Of a DNA stretch of 59,510 nt, positions 8,309 to 16,973 are shown in pieces. How positions within the stretch are numbered: position 1 is the first letter of the stretch; each line of letters opens with the position of its first letter. This stretch comes from Desulfovibrio sp. (GTDB lineage Bacteria; Desulfobacterota; Desulfovibrionia; Desulfovibrionales; Desulfovibrionaceae): assembly GCA_017454325.1 (NCBI GenBank), contig JAFTDG010000158.1:1-59510 (forward strand), in the 5' to 3' direction. The position numbers and the translations under genes were made by a program. The notes beneath the pieces are model-generated. The model did not search any database. It was not told the origin of the DNA and saw only the letters and a list, made by a program, of their open reading frames with translations.

Positions 8309-8977
8309 CTATGGTGCCACATTTTCCACGGAACGGCTTTCTGCAGCCACCTGCTCAAGCAGGGCTTCTATATTGACCACAGAAGTGAGCCGCAGACAGC
8401 CATCAGCCCCGGTGATACGCCCTGTCACGTCGTACGATTCCCCATTGCCACCGTCATGCACCACAAAGGGTACCAGCCAGCCATCACCATCACGTCGGGC
8501 CTGCCCAACATGACGCACCTCCTTGCGACCAGTGGAGGCATTGGCAAACAGAGGCGCCAGCAGACCCTGAGCAGCAGCACCAGAAGGCTTGCGCCCGGCA
8601 AACGCCCCAGAGGCCACCCCGTTAAGAACAAAGGCCCGAGTTTCATTGAGCAGAAGCGCCCGTACGCTCCCCTGCTTCTGCGCCGCCTGGGTAAAAAGCA
8701 AGGCCAGCATAGGCGGCAGATCTCTGGCCACCTGGGGATTGCTGGCACGACGCACAAAAATATCCAACGCCTGTTCCAGTATGGCGTCCACGTCCACCAG
8801 TTGCTCAAAGGCCGTTGCATCAGCATTGTCCACGGCCCTGCCAGCTTCCAGAATGCACTGGCGTGGGCCGTCTGCTGCCTTTAGCAAGGTCGGACATACA
8901 AAAAAAAGGCCACACAGTAGAACAAGACTCCCCATGCAGGGGGATGTGAATGCACACCGGCATATTATCTTGAACAT
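8309..8977 (-). CDS. Secreted hypothetical protein downstream of cobU
   Basis: The 222-residue protein has a signal peptide (hydrophobic MGSLVLLCGLFFVCPTLL, cleavage likely after KAA near residue 35). The mature part begins with an Asp/Ala-rich helical segment (AVDNADATAFEQLVDVDAILEQAL) that resembles DUF2939-type periplasmic proteins, though I hold that loosely. A beta-rich C-terminal half follows (GWLVPFVVHDGGNGESYDVTG). An excellent ribosome site, GGAGGAACT before ATG, fixes the start at 8977, which overlaps the cobU stop by 13 nt. It is the last gene of a leftward trio with the period-5-repeat membrane protein and cobU. Function unknown. Confidence 0.7.
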   Translation of the reverse strand: MFKIICRCAFTSPCMGSLVLLCGLFFVCPTLLKAADGPRQCILEAGRAVDNADATAFEQLVDVDAILEQALDIFVRRASNPQVARDLPPMLALLFTQAAQKQGSVRALLLNETRAFVLNGVASGAFAGRKPSGAAAQGLLAPLFANASTGRKEVRHVGQARRDGDGWLVPFVVHDGGNGESYDVTGRITGADGCLRLTSVVNIEALLEQVAAESRSVENVAP

Positions 8978-9531
8978 AGTTCCTCCGGCAGCTTTCCCTT
9001 CAGAAGCAGGGGCAGGCCACAGCTGACAAGTATGACCGTATCACAGGCGCCTGCCAAGCGTTGGTTGGCCATGCCAAGCATGTCCTGATAGTCACGGCCA
9101 AGGGCTGACATGGGCACCATGCCCATACCCGCTTCAAGGCTGACCACGGCCAAGGGGAATTTTGGCGCGGCAGCCAGTGCCGCCAGGGAATCCACCCGCT
9201 CTACAATGGCAACTTCCGTCATACCGCGGCCCAGCATGTTGGCAATCCACAGGCTTACACAATCAAGCAGCACGACCCCGGCCTCCCTTCTGGTCGTGTC
9301 GCTGTACCACCTCTGCAAAGAGATCACTGGGTCAAGAGGTGCTTCCAGGCACTGCCAGCCTGCTCCACGGCCTGCCCTGTGACGGGCTATGCGCTCAATC
9401 ATGGTCACATCGTCGGCAAGTGCTGTCGCCACATACAGACGTTGTGGGGCCCGGGCTTCTGCCCAACGCTGGGCCAGCACACTTTTGCCGCTGCGTACGC
9501 CACCCACAAAAAAAACGCTTTTCACGCTCAA
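8965..9531 (-). CDS. cobU: Adenosylcobinamide kinase / adenosylcobinamide-phosphate guanylyltransferase
   Basis: CobU phosphorylates adenosylcobinamide and then attaches GMP, the step before the lower nucleotide loop of cobalamin is added. The 188 residues contain the P-loop FVGGVRSGKS (8-17), LYVATALADD, and DCVSLWIANMLGRG, which matches the family's D-C-L-T-x-W-L segment. The start is TTG at 9529-9531, overlapping the previous stop (TTGA); a GTG two codons later is equally possible, as neither has a strong ribosome site. No other cobalamin biosynthesis genes adjoin it. cbiQO, about 36 kb away, could supply cobalt. Confidence 0.92.
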   Translation of the reverse strand: MSVKSVFFVGGVRSGKSVLAQRWAEARAPQRLYVATALADDVTMIERIARHRAGRGAGWQCLEAPLDPVISLQRWYSDTTRREAGVVLLDCVSLWIANMLGRGMTEVAIVERVDSLAALAAAPKFPLAVVSLEAGMGMVPMSALGRDYQDMLGMANQRLAGACDTVILVSCGLPLLLKGKLPEELCSR

Positions 9532-11135
9532 CGGACAGCCCCGTCCACAGGCCGCTGCAGAGGCTGTGCAGGAAGTGCCGGTACAGACTCCGGCACGAAG
9601 GAACCTGCCACCGCCGGAGGTGACTGAGAAACGACCGGAGGTACAGAAGCCTGTGGCAGAGACCCTGACGGCTGAGGAATGGGCGGCTGCACAGATGTTG
9701 CTTGTGAGGAGGAGGGAGCCTGCACAGAACGGCCAGCATTGGTCAAAGACGATGCTGTCTGTTGCCCGGCAGTATCCTGCTGTATGCTGCGCCGGGCCAG
9801 ATCTCGCAGTACCGAAGCCGAAGCCTGTACAGATGCCAGTGCCTGGGCATCATTTTTCAAACGACGGCCTACCCACTGAGCCAAAAAAAGCAGAGTGTCG
9901 TCATCAAGTGACAATCCACCCTTCTGCCGTACCGCCGCCACAAGAGAGCGTTCTGCTACGGTCTGGCTGTCGAGGGCACGACGGTAGCGTGCAGTAAGAC
10001 CTTCCACACGCAGAGATGCTGTGGAAAGCTGCCCTGCCGAGGCCTTGTTTTCACGCAGCTGATCCAGCGCAAAAACAGCCTCGGCCATTTGTGCATTGAT
10101 ATCCACGGCATTCTGGGCGGCCTTGTCCACGGCGCTGAGCCGCCCGGAAAGGTCACCTACGGATGCAACCCCCTCCAGGGCTTTGGCCAACAAGGCAAGT
10201 CGCCCTGACAACGCAGACCGCAGCTGCCCGGTCTGCTCTTCTGTAAATCCCCTGGCTGCAGCCTCACGGTTGACAGCCGCCAGGAAGCGGTCGGCATATA
10301 GACCATAGAGTCCGCGCAGCATGGTGGGCTGGAAGGCATAGCGCAGCAGAGCATCACGCCCGCCCCCCCGACCTTGAGAAGCAGCGGCGGCCAGCTTGAC
10401 ACCGTAGCGCTGATTGAGCGACTGCACGCTCACGTTCAGCGAGCCGCCGTGGGGTCCACGCTTGTACCGTGACACCAGCCAGGCTGCCAGATCCTCCACC
10501 ACACTGGGGCGCACCCGACTGTCTTCCGTAACCTTCGGCATCACCTGCGGTGTGCCGTACTGTGGCGCATTAGACAGCCCAGCCATGGTCTGTTCAGCCG
10601 TGCCCCGGCCGGCCATCCCCTGTCCAGTAACGGCCTGCCCGGCTATCCCCTGACCAACCATCGTCTGACCGGCAGTATTGTGACCACCTAGGTTCTGGCC
10701 GAGCATCCCTTGATCGGTAGGTCCTTGTGCACCTGTATCCTGCCTCGAGACCGAACTTCCAGAATTGGTCTGAGTGGTAACATCACCTGTGGGCATACCG
10801 CCCAATGAACCCTGCACCGTCTGCCCTGCCAGCGTGCCAGGTAAGGTCATGGGGTTCGTCACAGATGGAGGAGGTGGAGGCGGTGCTTCGCGTAAATAGT
10901 CTCCGGCACCGGCTAACATTGTGCCATCAGTGGCATTGTCAATGACGCTGGCGGCTTCCTCGCGCCAGCGCAAACGCGTATCATTGTCGCGAGTAAGCCA
11001 AAAAGCTGTAGTGCTCACCAACAGCACGGCCACTATGGCCAGTATGGTAATCTTGTACACACCAGCCCGTGCAGGGTCCGGCCTGGGCAGTTCCGCAATC
11101 CCCGGCACGCTCTGGATTTTTCTTTGTAATTTCAT
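9528..11135 (-). CDS. Membrane-anchored protein with a period-5 Gly/Gln repeat and helical domain
   Basis: The 535-residue protein has an N-terminal cytoplasmic stretch, one membrane segment (about 27-47), a Pro run (85-90), and a low-complexity region containing a five-residue repeat (142-187). It then has a long Ala-rich helical domain (about 208-460) and a Pro/Ser/Gln tail (about 470-535). The helical part contains phrases such as LLRYAFQPTMLRGLYGLYADRFLAAVNREAAARG and looks like one folded unit. I do not recognise it. ATG 11135 has AGGAGAGAAT directly upstream. Its stop overlaps the cobU start, so the two are translationally coupled, but the topology suggests an envelope-spanning structural role, not cobalamin chemistry. 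Confidence 0.7.
   Translation of the reverse strand: MKLQRKIQSVPGIAELPRPDPARAGVYKITILAIVAVLLVSTTAFWLTRDNDTRLRWREEAASVIDNATDGTMLAGAGDYLREAPPPPPPSVTNPMTLPGTLAGQTVQGSLGGMPTGDVTTQTNSGSSVSRQDTGAQGPTDQGMLGQNLGGHNTAGQTMVGQGIAGQAVTGQGMAGRGTAEQTMAGLSNAPQYGTPQVMPKVTEDSRVRPSVVEDLAAWLVSRYKRGPHGGSLNVSVQSLNQRYGVKLAAAASQGRGGGRDALLRYAFQPTMLRGLYGLYADRFLAAVNREAAARGFTEEQTGQLRSALSGRLALLAKALEGVASVGDLSGRLSAVDKAAQNAVDINAQMAEAVFALDQLRENKASAGQLSTASLRVEGLTARYRRALDSQTVAERSLVAAVRQKGGLSLDDDTLLFLAQWVGRRLKNDAQALASVQASASVLRDLARRSIQQDTAGQQTASSLTNAGRSVQAPSSSQATSVQPPIPQPSGSLPQASVPPVVSQSPPAVAGSFVPESVPALPAQPLQRPVDGAVR
10575..10712 (-). repeat. In-gene tandem repeat, 15-bp / 5-residue period
   Basis: Residues 142-187 of the membrane-anchored protein read as about nine copies of x-x-x-Gly-(Gln/His/Arg): MLGQ, NLGGH, NTAGQ, TMVGQ, GIAGQ, AVTGQ, GMAGR, GTAEQ, TMAGL. 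At DNA level the period is 15 bp with diverged copies. It does not match the A(D/N)Lxx pentapeptide-repeat family. Confidence 0.7.
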
Positions 11136-11368
11136 ATTCTCTCCTGCTGCGTATCAGCAAACATCATTTAGCGATATACTGTACGCCTTTTTGTAGAATA
11201 GCATTGCAGCGCATCACTGTGAAGAGTTTTTCCAGAAACATTCTTGACAATATCCAGAGTAATCCGCAGTTTCCTCTGGCCGTCCGATACATTGATTCCT
11301 TACGATGCAATGTCTATAATGCATGAAAGCTCACATCAAAACGCCATTGCGCGATAACGAGGCGCACT

Positions 11369-12169
11369 ATGCTGAACCCTCCTAACATTCTCACCATTGC
11401 CGGTTCCGATTCCGGCGGAGGTGCTGGCATTCAGGCCGACCTGAAGACCATCATGGCTCTAGGTGGCTATGGCATGAGTGTCATTACGGCACTGACGGCA
11501 CAGAACGGGCTTGGGGTCTCGGGCATCCATGCCCCCGATGCGGAATTTGTAGCCCTGCAACTGCGTACTGTGCTGGAGGGATTCCCTGTTACGGCAGCCA
11601 AGACAGGCATGCTCTTCTCCGCCCCCATCATCCACGCAGTGGCCCAGGGGTTGCGAGGTCGCACCTTCCCGCTGGTGGTGGACCCCGTTTCAGTGAGTCA
11701 GAGCGGCAGCCGTCTGCTGCAGGAAGAAGCCATTGTCGCCCTGAAGCAGGAGATGCTGCCAGGATGCGACCTGCTCACCCCCAACCGCCCGGAAGCAGAA
11801 ATGCTCACTGGCTTGCGCATCAACTCTGGCGAAGATGCTGCCGCCGCAGGCGAGAAACTTTTATCACTGGGGGCCAAAGCCGTGCTCATCAAGGGTGGCC
11901 ATATGGAGAGCACTGTCATGGTCACCGACTGCCTATGCATGCCAGGTCAACCCGCCAAATTTCTGCCGCAAGCCAAGGTGGAAACAAACAACAACCATGG
12001 TACGGGTTGCACTCTTTCGGCAGCTATTGCTACCGGTCTTGGCAAGGGCCTGCCCCTGCAGGCCGCCGTTGCCAGAGCTCAGGAGTACCTCAATTTGGCG
12101 CTTCGTAGAAGTTACGCTCCGGGTAAGGGCTGCGGCCCGGTCAACCATGCGGCAGGGTTACGAAGCTGA
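11369..12169 (+). CDS. thiD: Hydroxymethylpyrimidine / phosphomethylpyrimidine kinase
   Basis: ThiD phosphorylates 4-amino-5-hydroxymethyl-2-methylpyrimidine twice, making the pyrimidine half of thiamine. The 266 residues follow the ribokinase-like fold. They have the N-terminal ILTIAGSDSGGGAGIQADLK, GYGMSVITALTAQN, VVDPVSVSQSG, the PNRPEAEMLTG segment, and the C-terminal anion-hole motif NNHGTGCTLSAAIA with its catalytic Asp replaced in the usual place by the GTGC loop. GAGG lies 7 nt before ATG. The 233 nt upstream separates it from a divergent gene. I looked there for a TPP riboswitch and saw no convincing THI-box core. Confidence 0.93.
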   Translation: MLNPPNILTIAGSDSGGGAGIQADLKTIMALGGYGMSVITALTAQNGLGVSGIHAPDAEFVALQLRTVLEGFPVTAAKTGMLFSAPIIHAVAQGLRGRTFPLVVDPVSVSQSGSRLLQEEAIVALKQEMLPGCDLLTPNRPEAEMLTGLRINSGEDAAAAGEKLLSLGAKAVLIKGGHMESTVMVTDCLCMPGQPAKFLPQAKVETNNNHGTGCTLSAAIATGLGKGLPLQAAVARAQEYLNLALRRSYAPGKGCGPVNHAAGLRS

Positions 12170-12286
12170 CACCTGAAGCATGGCTGTATTGCTAGCGTGC
12201 TTTCCCCGCAAGAGCTCAATCGGCTTTGGCTCGGTGTTTGCATTTTCATCCTTGGCGGTCAGAATGTCAAAAAATGGGCAGTAGTT

Positions 12287-12724
12287 ATGCCTTTTCATTT
12301 TAAAATGCAAAAAGTGCTCGAATACCGGGAGCAGCTGGAAGAAGAAGCCAAGGTTGACCTTGCTCTGAAGCAACAGAAACTGGATGCAGCCCGTACACGT
12401 TTTGAGGCACTCAAGCTGGAGTTGCTTGAGGCAGAGGAACAGCGCAATGCGGCATCGCTCAAACCAGCAGGTGAGCGCTGGCTTGCAGAACAATACGTCA
12501 AGGGTCTGCGCAGCGATGTGGAAGCCACTGCCATGCAAACCCGCATGCTGCAACAACTTGTGGACGAAGCGCGTAAGCTTTTGGCGGCCCGAGCCATGGA
12601 CAAAAAGCTGTTGGAAAAACTCAAAGAACGCCAGAACAAGCACTATCTGCGTGAGGAATATCTGAAGGAGCAACGTGTCAATGACGAAACAGCCACACTC
12701 CGGTACAAGGCTACGGCTCTCTAA
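12287..12724 (+). CDS. fliJ: Flagellar export chaperone FliJ
   Basis: FliJ is the soluble stalk-like component of the flagellar type III export ATPase complex, working with FliI and FliH. The 145 residues are almost entirely a charged helical hairpin. MPFHFKMQKVLEYREQLEEEAK at the start is the typical FliJ opening, followed by ARTRFEALKLELLEAEEQR and a C-terminal LKERQNKHYLREEYLKEQ. The ATG at 12287 fits the family's start, though the ribosome site is weak. It overlaps the MotE-like gene by about 40 nt. No other flagellar genes lie in the window except that neighbour. Confidence 0.85.
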   Translation: MPFHFKMQKVLEYREQLEEEAKVDLALKQQKLDAARTRFEALKLELLEAEEQRNAASLKPAGERWLAEQYVKGLRSDVEATAMQTRMLQQLVDEARKLLAARAMDKKLLEKLKERQNKHYLREEYLKEQRVNDETATLRYKATAL

Positions 12725-13979
12725 GCTCTTTCACTGGCTTGCAGTGCTCTGCTTTATCAAGCTTTCCATTCTTGGAGCGCTGCTGCTAGATCTGCCTCTG
12801 CCATCATGGCTGGGAGGAGAAGAGCATCCGTCCTCGCTACAAGAGCAGGCATCAATAGCCACCGCCCCTGCAGAAAACGACAGCAAAACTTCATCGCCTC
12901 ACCCCGACCCTGTCGCTGAAGTGAACCCGCATCAGGCCTCGGCCCCGTTGTCTGTGCCATCTGCGCCACAGGGACAAAACATAACGCCTGTGTACAGCGA
13001 TGCAGCTCATAGTCCGCAGGGAGCTGAAGCGGCACGGCTAGCTGCCGCCGCGCACCCGCGTGACAACAGTGACGCACAGCTGATAGACGCAGCCTTGCCC
13101 GCGCCACTTATCCGAGCGGGGGTACCCGGCGGCACAAACATATCTCATGCACAAAACTCCGGTTCACCTTCAGCCTTTACCCAGCACATGCCCACTCCTG
13201 CGGCCCTGCCCGCACCACAGGCGCAACCGGGTATCGAGGCACCTGCCGGCAGACTGCTGCTTGCGCCGGCAACCCCTCACAAGGCCGATGAATCTGATTG
13301 GCTGGATTTCTTAGGGTTGCGTAGCCTGCCCGTGCCAGGCCTGGGGAGCCTGCAGGCGGCCCATGCCGCCGCCCTCGACATGCCTGTACCACAAACACCC
13401 GGCACTTCATCGCCAACTTCCGCATTTGCCCCTCCGGAGCAAGGAGCACCGCTCAATATGGCAGGCGTCCCCCCCATCCCGACAAATATCCCACGAGGTC
13501 AGGGGGGAGACGGCGCCCCCCTGTCACCACGCACTAATACTCCAGGCGTGCCTTCTGTCCCGTCTCAGAGTGGCACGGCTATGCCAGTACCATCCGTACA
13601 ACGTGGAGGTGCCGCCACCAGCAATGATACCAACATAAAGGCACAGGAATTATCCCGTCAGCAGCAGGATATCCTCATGCTGCGGCAACAGATGGACCAA
13701 CGCCTCAAAGACATGCAGAACACTGAAAAAAAAATGCAGGACATGATCCGCGAGGCCAAGGGGCTGGAAAACGAAAAAGTAAAGCGTCTCATCCTCACCT
13801 ATTCCAATATGAAGCCCAAGGCTGCAGCCAAAGCCATGGAAAAAATGGATGAGCGGGTGGCCATTCGCATTCTTTCGGGCATGACCCCCAAACAATCCGG
13901 GGAAATTATGACATATATGGATGCGACAAGAACTGCCCGGCTTACAGAGCTCATCACGCGCATGAGGATTACTGACTGA
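12681..13979 (+). CDS. MotE-like flagellar motor-associated protein (MgtE N-terminal-like domain)
   Basis: About 432 residues in the order: short cytoplasmic start, one membrane segment (about 17-39), a very long Pro/Ala/Ser-rich periplasmic linker (about 45-320), a coiled coil (about 322-370, SRQQQDILMLRQQMDQRL), and a C-terminal MgtE_N-like helical domain (about 371-432). The last domain has MKPKAAAKAMEKMDERVAIRIL and MTPKQSGEIM. MotE proteins chaperone MotC in the motor complex, and they normally sit after fliJ as here. ATG 12681 and GTG 12675 are both in range of AAGGAG at 12665-12670. Its TGA overlaps the truA start. Confidence 0.8.
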   Translation: MTKQPHSGTRLRLSKLFHWLAVLCFIKLSILGALLLDLPLPSWLGGEEHPSSLQEQASIATAPAENDSKTSSPHPDPVAEVNPHQASAPLSVPSAPQGQNITPVYSDAAHSPQGAEAARLAAAAHPRDNSDAQLIDAALPAPLIRAGVPGGTNISHAQNSGSPSAFTQHMPTPAALPAPQAQPGIEAPAGRLLLAPATPHKADESDWLDFLGLRSLPVPGLGSLQAAHAAALDMPVPQTPGTSSPTSAFAPPEQGAPLNMAGVPPIPTNIPRGQGGDGAPLSPRTNTPGVPSVPSQSGTAMPVPSVQRGGAATSNDTNIKAQELSRQQQDILMLRQQMDQRLKDMQNTEKKMQDMIREAKGLENEKVKRLILTYSNMKPKAAAKAMEKMDERVAIRILSGMTPKQSGEIMTYMDATRTARLTELITRMRITD

Positions 13980-14770
13980 TGCGTCTGCGTCTTGTACTGG
14001 CCTATGTTGGTACCCGCTATAGTGGCTGGCAAATACAGGAGAAAACAGACCCCCCTCCCACCATACAAGGCACGCTGGAATGGGCCATGCGCAAAATATC
14101 GGGGGTGCCGGTCCGGATACACGGCTCAGGCAGGACAGACGCGGGCGTGCATGCCCATGGTCAGGTGGCTCACTGTGACGTGCCAGACGCCAAGGCAGGG
14201 CTTCACTGGAGGCAAAGCCTCAACGCCCTGCTGCCCAGCGATATCCGCGTTATACAGGCTGCTCCCGCCCCAGCAGACTTTCACGCCCGCAAAAACGCCC
14301 TGAACAAAACCTATATGTATCAGTTCTGGCAGGAACGAGCCTTTGTTCCTCCTCACCTCATTCCTTTTGTCTGGACTTGCGGGCCTGTTGCTGTCAACAC
14401 CATGCGCGCAGCGCTGCCGTATCTGCTGGGGCAACACGACTTCGCCGGCTTACGCAATACAGGCACTGACGTGGAAAGCAGCCTGCGTACCATCCAGGCG
14501 GCAGACCTGTGTATCCTGCCCTGCTGCGAACATTTTCCCGAACATGCTCCCATGCTGCGCCTCACAGTCACCGCCGACGGTTTTCTGAAACAGATGGTGC
14601 GTAACATAGCCGGCCTGTTGGTGGCCTGCGGGAAGGGCAAGATCCCCCCCCAGTGTATTCCGGCACTGCTGGCCGCACATGATCGTCAGGCCGTTCCCGC
14701 TGTAACCGCCCCGCCCCAGGGGCTTACCCTTGTACGGGTAACCTATCCTGAACAGGAGAGAGGGATATGA
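13979..14770 (+). CDS. truA: tRNA pseudouridine(38-40) synthase
   Basis: TruA isomerises uridines 38-40 in the anticodon arm of many tRNAs. The 263 residues show YVGTRYSGWQIQ at the start and the catalytic Asp in IHGSGRTDAGVHAHGQVAH (about 41-60). They also show the downstream FHARKNALNKTYMYQ and a late FLKQMVRNIAGLL, all in family order. Its ATG shares a base with the motE stop (TGATG), and its own TGA overlaps the argB start (ATGA). So fliJ, motE, truA and argB form one tightly coupled run. Confidence 0.95.
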   Translation: MRLRLVLAYVGTRYSGWQIQEKTDPPPTIQGTLEWAMRKISGVPVRIHGSGRTDAGVHAHGQVAHCDVPDAKAGLHWRQSLNALLPSDIRVIQAAPAPADFHARKNALNKTYMYQFWQERAFVPPHLIPFVWTCGPVAVNTMRAALPYLLGQHDFAGLRNTGTDVESSLRTIQAADLCILPCCEHFPEHAPMLRLTVTADGFLKQMVRNIAGLLVACGKGKIPPQCIPALLAAHDRQAVPAVTAPPQGLTLVRVTYPEQERGI

Positions 14771-15549
14771 AAAACACGACAGTTGTCATCAAATATGGCG
14801 GTCATGCCATGGAAAAGCCCGAACTCAGCGCGGCCTTCGCTGCCGACCTGGCAACACTCTGCAAACAGGGGATGCGCTTTGTAATCGTGCATGGTGGTGG
14901 CCCACAAATTTCGGCACTGCTGCAGCGTCTGCATATCGAGAGTCATTTTGTCAATGGCCTGCGTATCACCGACGCAGCTACCATGGAAGCCGTAGAGATG
15001 GTGCTCTGCGGGCAGGTGAACAAAGCCGTGGTTGGCGAGCTGACCCGATACGGCACGCGGGCTGCCGGCATCTCCGGCAGGGACGGTGAGCTCCTGCAGG
15101 CGCACCTCAAAGAACCGTCACTGGGCCTAGTGGGGGCTATAGACAATGTGAATCCGGCACTCCCATGCTGCCTCTTGGACGCTGGTTTTGTACCAGTGGT
15201 AGCACCCGTAGCTTCAGGGCCAGAAGGACAGGCCCTTAATATCAATGCGGATACAGCCGCTGGTGCCCTAGCCGGGGCTCTAAAAGCTGAATATTTTGTG
15301 CTTATTTCAGACGTACCTGGGGTACTGGACGCCAAAAGCAGGCTGCTAACCGCCCTGAACAGGAAAGAAATTGAAAAGCTGCGCGCGGAAGGGGTCATCA
15401 GCGGAGGGATGATCCCCAAGGTGGAAGCATGCCTGTACGCTCTGAATGCAGGCTGTCATCACGCCCTGATCCTGGATGGGCGTGCTCCATCGAGCTTGCG
15501 CCGCTACCTGCTGGATGACGCCCCGCTCGGCACCGTGATCAACCAGTAA
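14767..15549 (+). CDS. argB: Acetylglutamate kinase
   Basis: ArgB phosphorylates N-acetyl-L-glutamate in arginine biosynthesis. The 260 residues show the amino-acid-kinase fold: VVIKYGGHAM, FVIVHGGGPQISALL, the substrate loop HFVNGLRITDAATMEAVEMVL, AGISGRDG, and a C-terminal GGMIPKVEACLYAL. The N-terminal helix found in arginine-inhibited, hexameric versions is missing, as in E. coli, so feedback inhibition by arginine may be absent; that is inference from length. It starts within the truA stop codon. A 28-nt gap then separates it from a convergent gene. Confidence 0.95.
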   Translation: MKNTTVVIKYGGHAMEKPELSAAFAADLATLCKQGMRFVIVHGGGPQISALLQRLHIESHFVNGLRITDAATMEAVEMVLCGQVNKAVVGELTRYGTRAAGISGRDGELLQAHLKEPSLGLVGAIDNVNPALPCCLLDAGFVPVVAPVASGPEGQALNINADTAAGALAGALKAEYFVLISDVPGVLDAKSRLLTALNRKEIEKLRAEGVISGGMIPKVEACLYALNAGCHHALILDGRAPSSLRRYLLDDAPLGTVINQ

Positions 15550-15577
15550 GCCCCCCGCATAATGACAAAAAGCCGCA

Positions 15578-16351
15578 CTAGACGGTAATGGAGGTCGCCA
15601 CAAAGGCACCAGGGGCAAGTGCTGTAGGCATGACCCCTCGCATATACATATCTGCGTATGCCTGCGCGGCATGCGCCTGTTCCCGAGCATGCATATGGGC
15701 ATTGTTCCATTCTTCCTCACCCACGATCTCCGGGGTGACAACAGCAGCATCAGGCGCATCAACAGCAAGCGCTCCCTGCCCACGGCCAGCTACATCCTGG
15801 ACACGATCTGCCCCCTGCGCAGCAGCCTCTCGCCGATTGGCCCTTTGCTCGTCGCGGGCGGCCTCTGCAGACATGGCAGCAGCCTCAGCTGCGACCTGCC
15901 TGTCCTGCCCTGATGGCTGCCCGGGAGCCGTGGCAGCCCGGCGCACCTGTTCAGCCTTCTGGCGTGTGGCTTCGGGATCACCAGGCACAGCCGAGACATC
16001 AATATCCACATGACCGCCGATGGCATATTGCCTGCCATCCGGTCCCTTCTGATAGGTATAGTGCGGACCGCCGTTGACAAACTGCCCTCCAGCCGCCATA
16101 TGTGCGCGCTCGTGGGCACGCACTTCAGCATCCCGCTGCTTGAGCTCGCGAAGCTGCGCCTCGGCTTCCGGGCTCAAGCCAAGGCTATCTCCACCTGCAG
16201 CATTTTGAGAATCATTCCCCCGGGTTACACCGACAGGGAGCGCAAAGCGCCCCTCCTGGCGGCCTCCTTCCTCGGGTTTTACCAGACCTGTTCCAGACAT
16301 GTCGGTAACGGACACAGGCCGCGCAGTGATACTCTGCAATGCGTCGATCAT
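15578..16351 (-). CDS. SprA-related putative metalloprotease (HExxH protein)
   Basis: The 257-residue protein matches the SprA-related family found in many proteobacteria. It has a Gln/Arg helical stretch (LREL KQRDAEVRAHERAH), the zinc-type motif HERAH (about 80-84), then AAGGQFVNGGPHYTYQKGPDGRQYAIGGHVDIDVS. A segment of Ala/Glu-rich helix follows. HERAH fits HExxH, so a metal-dependent peptidase role is plausible but unproven. No signal peptide or membrane segment is visible. GGGGAGAAACT precedes the ATG at 16351. It converges on argB and is divergently spaced from rfbC by 88 nt on the same strand. Confidence 0.8.
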   Translation of the reverse strand: MIDALQSITARPVSVTDMSGTGLVKPEEGGRQEGRFALPVGVTRGNDSQNAAGGDSLGLSPEAEAQLRELKQRDAEVRAHERAHMAAGGQFVNGGPHYTYQKGPDGRQYAIGGHVDIDVSAVPGDPEATRQKAEQVRRAATAPGQPSGQDRQVAAEAAAMSAEAARDEQRANRREAAAQGADRVQDVAGRGQGALAVDAPDAAVVTPEIVGEEEWNNAHMHAREQAHAAQAYADMYMRGVMPTALAPGAFVATSITV

Positions 16352-16439
16352 AGTTTCTCCCCAAAACAGTAGACACTACGGCTCTCTCTGCAATATCGGC
16401 AGATATGGAGAAAAACTTGAGGGGTATATTAAAAAAAAT

Positions 16440-16973
16440 TCAAAACTTTTGTTCCTCAAACAGGGGAGCAACCTTATCCTTCTCTGAAAGAACTGGCTCC
16501 CTCACGGGCCAGGCAATGCCCACATGAGGGTCGTTCCAACGGATGGCCCCCTCATCATCGGGACAATAGTACGCCGTACACTTATAGTGGAAATGGGCGA
16601 CCTCGCTCGTCACTGCAAAACCATGAGCTAAACCAGGCGCAATCCAAAGCTGCCACTGATTGTCCTGTGTCAACTCCACTCCGTACCACTTGCCAAAGGT
16701 AGGGGACCCGCGTCGGATGTCCACAGCTACGTCAAAAACACTGCCCAGTGACACACTCACCAGTTTGCCCTGAGGATGCGTTTTCTGAAAATGCAAACCA
16801 CGCAAAGTACCATAACGGGATTTTGAGTGGTTATCCTGCACAAAAGGCAAATCAATGCCCACCGATGCATATCGTTCCTGCTGCCAAGTTTCTACAAAAT
16901 ATCCTCGAGTATCACCCCATACCTTGGGCTTGACAAGAATAACACCTTCGATGGGCGTCTTTTCTACTTCCAT
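16440..16973 (-). CDS. rfbC: dTDP-4-dehydrorhamnose 3,5-epimerase
   Basis: RfbC epimerises dTDP-4-keto-6-deoxyglucose at C3 and C5 on the way to dTDP-L-rhamnose for surface glycans. The 177 residues show the cupin features: [33 protein letters not shown] with the catalytic His, [21 protein letters not shown], and [24 protein letters not shown] 16973 follows AGGACA. It overlaps the end of rfbA by 10 nt, so the pair is co-translated. rfbB and rfbD, needed for the complete pathway, are not in the window. Confidence 0.94.
   Translation of the reverse strand: MEVEKTPIEGVILVKPKVWGDTRGYFVETWQQERYASVGIDLPFVQDNHSKSRYGTLRGLHFQKTHPQGKLVSVSLGSVFDVAVDIRRGSPTFGKWYGVELTQDNQWQLWIAPGLAHGFAVTSEVAHFHYKCTAYYCPDDEGAIRWNDPHVGIAWPVREPVLSEKDKVAPLFEEQKF

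Noticed and set aside
10575..10712. CRISPR-like array suggested by regular 15-bp periodicity
   Set aside because: The period is inside a coding frame, encodes a five-residue repeat, and has no spacers.
11136..11368. Possible TPP riboswitch upstream of thiD
   Set aside because: No CUGAGA core or matching distal THI-box element could be found. The gene has an ordinary ribosome site.
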